A stretch of 64,000 nucleotides of DNA from the NCBI GenBank assembly GCA_026545765.1, contig CM048841.1, forward strand, positions 90,721,419 through 90,785,418, written 5' to 3'. Below the pieces are notes generated by a model. That model searched no databases. It was given only the letters and a program-made list of their open reading frames with translations, and had not been told where the DNA came from. The translations under genes were made by a program, and so were the position numbers. This DNA is from Plantago major. Taxonomy: Eukaryota; Streptophyta; Magnoliopsida; Lamiales; Plantaginaceae. The stretch's first letter is position 1. Each line of letters begins with the position of its first letter. Positions 56,759 to 64,000 of this stretch are shown here, in pieces.

Positions 56759-59700
56759 TTACTTCAGTTTCCTCGGTGCTTTCTTCATCAAATCAGTCAA
56801 TGAAACATCTTCAAAATCATCAGCAGCAGCAGCAGCGCTTCTCTTAGATCGTTGAGAAACTTTTGCAGCTTTTACATCAACAACTTTCTTTCCTTTAAGC
56901 TTTCTCAACTTTTCACTCTCCTTCATTTTCTTTAATGCATCTTGTTTGTTAAATGATGCTACTTGTGTCAAAATATCAGATCTCAAACCATTTACATCAG
57001 CAAGAATAAGAGCTGAGCAGATTTCAACACGGAGGAATTTCCGACGATTCACCTAATAAAACAGAAACAAAACAATTAACAAACACTGAACTAAAAAACT
57101 AAACAAATGCAAGCAAAAACTAAACAAATACAAGCAAAAACTACAAACTTGGGGAAACTATTACGTACTTGCATTAGATCCTTGCATTGGAAAGAATTTC
57201 CTTGAAACAGTTCCATATGCTTCATGAGAAAAACCCCACAGTCTAACGTTCCAGGAAAACGAGTCCAATCAAACTTTACAATTTGGTTTCCAAAATTATT
57301 AAGGAAATTAGCAGCTGGATGCCCAATACGACGAAGGAACTTATCCATTTCACAGCGCTGATATATGAAAACAAACGAAAACATTTAAGCAACAAAAAGC
57401 AGCCAACAACAAAAAAAAAAAAGTAAAAAAAAAATTATAACAATATGTCCATAAGAACTTACCAATTTAGTCATCAATGTATACACTTCTCCTTCATCTT
57501 CAACAACCATATTATCAAGATATTGAATCTTCAAATTTTCACAGTTAACAACACAGCATGCAAAGTGTGATTTGTGTGGATGGTACAAAGGCACAAAGAA
57601 CTGCAAACAAAAAAAAAAACTAAACAATATCTGACAAAAACTGATGCATGTACAAAAGAAACAAATTAGAAAATATACCATTCCCACAGTACAAAGAGAA
57701 GATCCAATATCCCCAAGCTGATTCTCAATCCACACATCAAAAGAACCACTCAGACTTCATTCTTGATTCATCTTCATTATAATCCTTCTCATCCTCTTAC
57801 GTATCAAAAATCCCAAAGAAGCTTGCACAAGGTTTACGAAAAACATATGCATAAAACTTAAACTAGATAAAAGCAAAATATAAACTGGATAGATCACTCA
57901 AAAGCTAAAGGAAAAAAAAAGTACTTACAGAAGTTTGAAGTCCAAAACAAAATCTGGTAATATTACCATTATTTACCCTCCTTTGAAAATCATTCAACAC
58001 AACTGACCAACAATCAATGACACTAAATGTAATGTAAACTCCAGGATACATGCTAAGAAAATCCTCAGCATTCAAGAAAAACTTTTCAGTCAGATTCACA
58101 AACATTGCATCAGACCTGTAGAAAAAAAGAAGCGGAAAAAATGATAAAAATATAATGAGTAAGCTAAACCCATAAAACTAGATAATAAAACAATAAAACT
58201 AGACAATAATAATAAAAACTTACTCTGGATCTTGTTCAGATTGAAAGAAGCAATAATCAACCACTTCTCTTGCAACCTGGTTCATTCCATTACAAAGGAA
58301 ACCCAATTTTCTCATGTTCCCTGACACATAATTCACTTGCACTAGTGGTGGCCCAACATCCAAAGAGCACCAACCACGTACATCTCGATACACTATATCA
58401 TCGTCATTCTCATCATCTTCTGTTTCATCCTCACCATCTTCATTCTCATCATCCCCTCCATCTCCCTCCTCAGCATCATTCTTTTCCTGTTGTATAACAT
58501 CATCAGCAACTTCATCCTCGACATTCTCATCATTCTCAACATTTTCCTGCTGGATTCTGCCATCATCAGCTACTTGATCCTGATTTCTAAAAACATCATC
58601 ATCATTATCACTGAGGTCCATTGCAGTCTCAGTTGGTGGATTGGACCTGCCATGCTAAAAAAGTATAAAATTCTAATAAGTAAGCAAAAACTAGACAATA
58701 AAATCATATATATTAAGAACTATACACTTTCACACAACATAAACTATACTAAAATATCATAAAACTAGACAATTAGAATATAAAACTAGACAATAAACTT
58801 ACATCAGGACTTACAGCTACATTATCCCGGCCAGCTTGAGAAGATCTTATAGCATCAAACATATATGTAATGTTTTGATTTGTTTCAGCTTGAGAAAATC
58901 CAAGACTGAAACTTGGACAGTCATTCCTCAACATCAAGAAGTACATAGCCACCATATGATCTAACTGATTCAAAACTTGTGGATCGGACCAAAATTTTTG
59001 AGTTTGGGATACTTCTTCTTGAGATGCAGACTCCTCTTCAGGCACTTTCAGTGTTTTCAAAACACGCGCAGAATATGCGTGGAAAACAACTTCCACATCT
59101 CGTTTGAGAAATTGGAGCGCCTCGTCCATTGCCTACAAATTTAAAAACCATTTCACAGAAACCAGAAATTAAAGAAAAAACTAGACAATCACATAAAAAA
59201 ATAAAGACAAAAATCAGAACAAAGTAGACAAAAACAAAAGTAAAAACTATATGAAAAACTAAACAATTTCATGCAAAAAATAAACAATTTCAGACAAACT
59301 AGACAATCACATAAAAAAATAAAGACAAAATCGAACAAAGTAGACAAAACAAAAGTAAAAACTATATGAAAAACTAAACAATTTCATGCAAAAATAAACA
59401 ATTTGCATAAACTAGACAATCACATAAAAAAATAAAGACAAAAATCAGAACAAAGTAGACAAAAACAAAAGTAAAAACTATATGAAAAACTAAACAATTT
59501 CATGCAAAAAATAAACAATTTCAGACAAACTAAACAATTTCATGCAAAAATAAACAATTTCTTGCAAAAACTAAACAATTTCACACAAAAACTAAACAAT
59601 TTCATGCAAAAACTAACAAATTCAAGCAAAAATTAAACAATTTCAGACAAAACTAAACAACTTCCACATCTAAAAAATATACATTCACATTTAAAAACTA

Positions 59701-61806
59701 GACAATAACATTTAATAACTACACAATAACATCTAAAAACTAGACAGTAACAAAAAATCAAAAAGTAGAAAATAACTTACATCGCTCGAACTATTCTGAA
59801 TTTCCACATCAGTACGAACTCCATCAGGAATAGGATATCTGATGGATGGAACAGTACCATCATAATCAACAACAGCAGGCTTCAATCTCTGCTTACTAAT
59901 GGGATACCAGTCAACCATAATAGAATTCCCATATCCAATGCTCTTCTCTTTTTCGAGCCTCTCTAACAAATTCTGCGTTGTCCAATGTTGGATAAGAGGA
60001 AGTGCAGTAAAATTGCAACGACCTTGAAAAGGGAACCTATGAAGATAAGCCATCACAAGCACAACTAGACAACCATGAATATGGTTTTGCGTTGTTGATT
60101 TGTATTTAGAAACTGCATCACACAATGTATCAACAATAAAACCACACCAATCAACATTGCGTATAGATGATACTCTCTCCAATTGACTAACAAGTCTCAT
60201 ATCAAGAGTATGGCCTGCAGTTGGTGCTAAGAAAATGCCACAAGAATAAAGAACAAAAACCCTCTTGAATTCCTCACAACCGTCCTTCAAACTCAATATA
60301 ACCTTGATACATATGTAAGTCTCACATCTCCCTTTGGATCTGTAATACCAAACTTCTCCCTCCACTTTTTTCTCAACTCCGCATCAGCAAGATATACAGC
60401 ATCTTTCTTATCAGCAAGCCTTAAGTTCTGATAATGTAACTTAACAGGGAAACCAGGCTTCCTAGGAAGAAGAAAAATGTCTTGAACGTCTTCAGATGTA
60501 ATATGGTACTTATTCTGCCCAATAGTCTGAATGCGTGTTTCGCCATTGAACCTTTCCACCAGCCAGGGTACAATACCCAATGGAACAGACTTGAATTTCA
60601 TATGAAGCAACCCACCGAAACCAATTTGCATTACACTTTGTCTTTGTGCATCGTTTAACTTCTCCAGCATCTCAACCATAAGTTTTACAGAAGCCCCAGG
60701 CCTGTAGAGTTTTTTTATACCCTCCTCAACCTCCACCACATTTTGGCTGACACGAACCGTATCAGCTTCCTCAGTTCCAGCATCACCAACAAGGAGACCC
60801 CCCTTCTTACGATTAGGCTGCCTCTTTTGCTTTGGCTTAGGAGCCTTTGGAATAATCACCTTCTTAGGTCCTTTACCAATACAAAAATAAACACATTAAA
60901 ACTATTGACAGACTAAAAAGTATACAGTTTATATGAAAAACTAGACAGTTAATATGAACAAATAGACAATATATATTAAAAACTAGAGAGTTCAAAACCC
61001 TTAAAAACTAGATGATATATCTTAAAAACTATACCATATTTGTTAAAAACTAAAACATAAGGTATTTACATGAAACTAGACAGTATATATTAAAAACTAG
61101 ACAGTTTACACAAAAACATCAGAAAGTTCAAACAATCAAATCAATCGCTTAAAACATACAAAGGTACAAAACTACAGGAAAAAAGATAAAAAAAATCATA
61201 AAAAGTAGTTAATATATCTTAAGAACTAGACAAATCACCTTAAAACCTAGACAGCTTTGCACAGCACAAAAATCAATTACAAAACCACTCATCACAACTC
61301 AGCAAAACACCAAAAACCACATCAGGGACCAACTTACAAATGCATGTGACATAAAATTCAATTACAAAACCATAAACGAAACTAAACGAACTTCAAACAA
61401 CAAACAACACATCAGACTAGAAAAAATCCCCGCCAAAACAAAAAAAAAGTGCACACAACTACACAGCAAAAAATCATAAAAAGTAGATAATATATCTTAA
61501 AAACTAGAAAAATCACCTTAAAACCTAGACAGTTTTCCACAACATAAAATAAATTACAAAACAACTCATATACAAACTGTAAAAAGAACAGATCTAGCAA
61601 AAACACTCATATCAAAACTCAGAAAACACCAAAAACACATCAGGAACTAACTTACAACATGAATCACATCTAAAAAACCACATATGTAGCGAAAAAAACT
61701 CAAATACGAACCATAAAGGAACTAAAAAACAATAAACTATACCAGAAACAGAATTAAGGAGGACAGGAATCTCCGTGTTCACTTGTTCCGTATTTGATTC
61801 CGCCAT
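56759..61806 (-). CDS. Ulp1-like (C48) cysteine protease gene of the MULE, nine exons
   Basis: Exons on the minus strand: 61806-61743, 60870-59781, 59132-58803, 58654-58224, 58115-57929, about 57757-57679, 57600-57463, 57357-57169, 57052-56759. Nearly all borders fit GT-AG and the phases agree. A 5' UTR intron (62073-61814) is likely. Exon 2 carries the N-terminal module of plant Ulp1-family proteins (QIGFGGLLHMKFKSVP, YHITSEDVQDIFLLPRKPG), exon 4 a long acidic tract, and exons 5-8 the protease: VIDCWSVVLN, SHFACCVVN (catalytic His), IQYLDNM (Asp) and TLDCGVFLMKHMELF (Cys). The tail is Lys-rich. The family removes SUMO or similar tags. One defect is visible: a 1-base shift near 60304-60312. 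The start of exon 6 is unsure. Confidence 0.85.
59181..59530. repeat. 113-118-bp tandem repeat in Ulp1-like intron 2
   Basis: Three units starting CTAGACAATCACATAAAAAA at 59181, 59299 and 59412. Each contains further ACTAAACAATTTCATGCAAA steps. It is the right-half counterpart of the minisatellite in transposase intron 1. Confidence 0.85.
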
Positions 61807-62188
61807 TGAATACCTATCAAGCAAAAACGAGTAGAAAAAAAGGTTAAAATCACCGATTAAACAGAAAACGAACTGAAAACAACTTTAAAAACACAAACAA
61901 AACGAGTTTCAACAGATTACCTGACGGATCGGGATGAAAACACAGTAAAATAAGCAACAACTGCTCGAAACCGCTCGAAACTGAAACAAACATCATCGAT
62001 TAAGCAGAAACGAAGCAACAAAAGGTAAAAACGAACACAAAAACAAGAGAATCGAGATAAAAACATACATTACCTGAGAATCGCGCAATGAAACCGCTCC
62101 AGAAACTAGGTTTTTCGCCAAAATCGCCAAAAAAAAGGAGAGAAATCCGAAACATGGAAACAATCTGCTGAAAATGGGAAAAAAAACC

Positions 62189-62196
62189 TATTTATA
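62189..62196 (-). promoter_or_regulatory. TATA box of the Ulp1-like gene in the right TIR
   Basis: The minus strand reads GGGTATAGTATAAATAGG. The left TIR has GGGTCTAGTATAAATAAAG at 44949-44967, at a similar distance from the end, so the two genes appear to have inherited one TIR promoter. Confidence 0.6.
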
Positions 62197-62471
62197 CTAT
62201 ACCCATATTTAAAACGGTATGACCCGGATAAATTTCAACCCGAAAACCCGGTAATTTGACCCGCGAAAATGAAAAATGGGTCAATGTAAAAACTAGCCAA
62301 TTTCTGTAGAAAACCAGTGGACTTTTTGGACTTTCCTAATAGTATAATACTTTTATAAGACTAAGTAGACCTTTTTAAGAGGATGAGACGACAAATCTAA
62401 TACCCCAAATCAAGCAATTTGAGTTAGACTGATTGATGACATTTTATTGTTGATTTCATTCCGAATCATCT

Positions 62472-63487
62472 TCATTCTTCACAGTCCAGCAGACCTTGCA
62501 CCACAGACGCCATTGTTGGTCGCTTGTTCCGATCTTCTTCCACACAAGCAATCCCCATCCTGATCAATGTCAGTGCCTGGTTTATGCTAAACTCCCCCTC
62601 CAATCTCGAATCCACAACGTCGTTCACCCAATCCAAGCTTCCACTCTCCATCTTCTCCTTCATCTTTCGCACAAAATTCGTCAATGCACCTTCGTTCTGA
62701 TCCTCCGCTGTCCAGTTATTAACCCTGATTCCCTTCACCATCTCCAAAATCACAACACCGAATCCAAATACATCCACTTTGGCCGTAATCGGATGATTCA
62801 AAGCCCACTCTGGAGCCATGTAGCCTTTCGTTCCTCGGACCCTCGTGAATTCAGAGCCTACTCCACCTCTCTGCAACAACTTCGCAAGACCGAAATCAGC
62901 AATCTTGGGCTGAAATTCACTGTCTAGTAGAATGTTCTCTGGCTTTACATCACAATGTATGACCCATTCGAGGCACTCGTGGTGTAAATAGGCCAAACCT
63001 TTGGCCGTTCCTAATGCCACTGCATATCTCTGCTTCCATGTTAGGAATTTCGCCCCGAAAATATGCCGGTCGAGTGATAAATTCTCGAGGTACTCGTAAA
63101 CAAGTATCCTGTGACGTTTCCCCGAGCAGAATCCCCAGATTCTCACCAGATTCATGTGATTGATCTTCCCTAACGTGCCAATTTCCTCAAAGTACTCGTC
63201 TTCTGCTTGATAAAAGTCACCACTGAGTCTTTTCACTGCCACGACACGTTCGTCTGATGATAAAATGCCTTTGTAAACTACACCAGAGCTTCCTTTGCCT
63301 AGCTCCAGTTTGAAATTCTTGGTTGCTTTCTTCAGCTCCGAGTACTCAAATCTGATTTTCTCTCAACAGATAATGAGCCATCTCTTGCGACATGAAAATT
63401 TGAGGTTGATGTTGCAAGAATAGGGAAGCAAGAAAACAGGATCAATATGTATTTGAAAGAGAACAAATCAAGAACTTGGCTTCTCAT
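62472..63487 (-). pseudogene. G-type lectin S-receptor-like kinase, extracellular part deleted
   Basis: Minus strand. An ATG at 63487 opens a signal peptide (MRSQVLDLFSF, hydrophobic YILILFSCFPILATS) and the first residues of a lectin domain (RDGSLSVERKSD). That frame ends at TGA 63334-63332. From about 63350 a different frame gives the kinase: FEYSELKKATKNF, GKGSSGVVYKG (P-loop), VAVKRL, HCDVKPENILL, ADFGLA and APEWALNHPITAKVDV, with its stop at 62472-62474. The kinase motifs are complete and resemble ZmPK1-like SD-type receptors. Lectin, S-locus glycoprotein, PAN and membrane segments are missing, and the join is out of frame. The stop codon is about 100 bp from the MULE end. Confidence 0.85.
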
Positions 63488-63827
63488 ATTGGAAAGAAGT
63501 AAATTTTGCATTTATCTATCTCCCTGTGGAAATAGATTGCTTGTAAGCTTATTCTGTGTTTCTTGAAATTGAAGGTGAGTGCTCAAATAAATAGTTGGAT
63601 AATGTTGAATTGGCCTGGACCAGGAAATACGAACATCTCAAGTAAAACAAGAACCTGCAAATAATATCTACATTTACCTGGCGGGCTTTTGTCGTATTGA
63701 GAATTACAGTATTAAACTAGGTTTCGACCGTGACCAAGTATTTTGAGAGACCGTATAGAAAGACCAAAAAGGCTACATATGAAAAAAATTTAAGAGAAGA
63801 AATGAACGTTCTAATAATTAAATAATA
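63488..63827. other. Upstream region of the receptor kinase remnant
   Basis: AT-rich. It probably contains the old promoter (CTATTTATTTGAG on the minus strand near 63580), but no element can be assigned firmly. Confidence 0.35.
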
Positions 63828-64000
63828 CTTCCTCTAAACCGGAATAAGTTTTTCACTTTGACTTTTTGCGGTCAAACTTTTCCAACTTTAACTACGAATT
63901 AATCTTAAACCGTAAATATAAAATGTTCAATTTTTTTATATAATGAAACATTAGGGGCTAAATTTTCATTATATAAAAAAATTGAAGATTAGGGGCTAAA
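63828..64000. mobile_element. Stowaway-type MITE, cut by the window end
   Basis: Begins TACTTCCTCTAAACCGG. It shares AAATATAAAATGTTCAA and ATATAATGAAACATTA with the MITE at 17884, so they are one family. The last 50 bases repeat ATTAGGGGCTAAA twice around an inverted ATTATATAA stretch. The right end is outside the window. Confidence 0.6.

Larger units (their letters stand above)
44815..62365. mobile_element. Large Mutator-like element carrying a transposase and a Ulp1-like protease gene
   Basis: An identical 11-mer TAGACCTTTTT flanks it (44804-44814 and 62366-62376), the right size for a MULE TSD. Inside, both ends share GAAAGTCC-A/G-AAAAGTCCACT (left from 44848; right, complemented, from 62335) and, further in, GGGT-A/C-TAGTATAAATA. 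TIR similarity is clear but imperfect, and the outermost ~30 bases have drifted. The left half holds a FAR1/MULE transposase gene (plus), the right half a Ulp1-like gene (minus), tail to tail. The middle is expanded by triplication of the transposase. The TTGTCTA/TAGACAA motif fills its noncoding parts. The combination resembles the ULP-bearing Kaonashi MULEs reported from Arabidopsis. Confidence 0.8.

Noticed and set aside
44839..62345. TSD placed directly outside GAAAGTCC (TATATATAA against CTAATAGTA)
   Set aside because: The two 9-mers do not match. The 11-mer TAGACCTTTTT about 30 bases further out on both sides fits far better.

Overview
The window is nuclear DNA of a flowering plant, probably a eudicot. 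It shows GT-AG introns, plant-type LTR retrotransposons, Helitrons, MULEs, MITEs, long AT microsatellites and AT-rich spacers. Only a few ordinary host genes can be argued for: a complete three-exon soluble epoxide hydrolase (16.4-17.6 kb, minus), a broken G-type lectin receptor kinase (62.5-63.5 kb, minus) and a possible last exon at the left edge. Almost everything else is transposon, much of it nested.

Layout. 0.67-11.3 kb: a non-autonomous hAT-like element rich in AGCTCGAG, split by two Copia elements, an older one on the minus strand (958-5672) and a younger one on the plus strand (6211-10973, perfect 5-bp TSD, LTRs differing at 3 of 527 positions). 12.5-16.4 kb: a plus-strand Helitron of accumulated tandem repeats, with LINE-type RNase H remnants and the 3' end of another Helitron inside. 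16.4-17.6 kb: epoxide hydrolase. 19.06-34.8 kb: a minus-strand Helitron whose PIF1-like helicase gene is cut by a 14.3-kb Tat-type Gypsy element (TSD AGCAT). The Gypsy carries a second RNase H and an antisense, intron-containing accessory gene. 34.86-37.0 kb: a minus-strand Helitron related to the first one. 38.67-39.88 kb: a 1.2-kb MULE-type MITE with a 9-bp TSD. 43.2-44.2 kb: a PIF/Harbinger remnant.

44.8-62.4 kb is the most interesting part: a ~17.5-kb Mutator-like element with a candidate 11-bp TSD. Each terminal region has a TATA box facing inward. The left one serves a FAR1/MULE-type transposase gene; the right one serves a nine-exon Ulp1-like cysteine protease gene that converges on it. 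The transposase gene from intron 1 onward has been tandemly triplicated, and none of the three copies is intact. Introns and spacers throughout the element are packed with a short TTGTCTA/TAGACAA motif whose polarity flips between the two halves. In intron 1 the motif is organised as a 21-bp unit, five to a 105-bp higher-order repeat, about eight copies long.

Transposase-ULP MULEs are known in plants (the Kaonashi type in Arabidopsis). The motif saturation, the promoterless downstream transposase copies and the possible continuation of the TIRs into both first exons are, as far as I can tell, worth fresh study. All coordinates and splice sites were read by eye; no alignment or database search was run.
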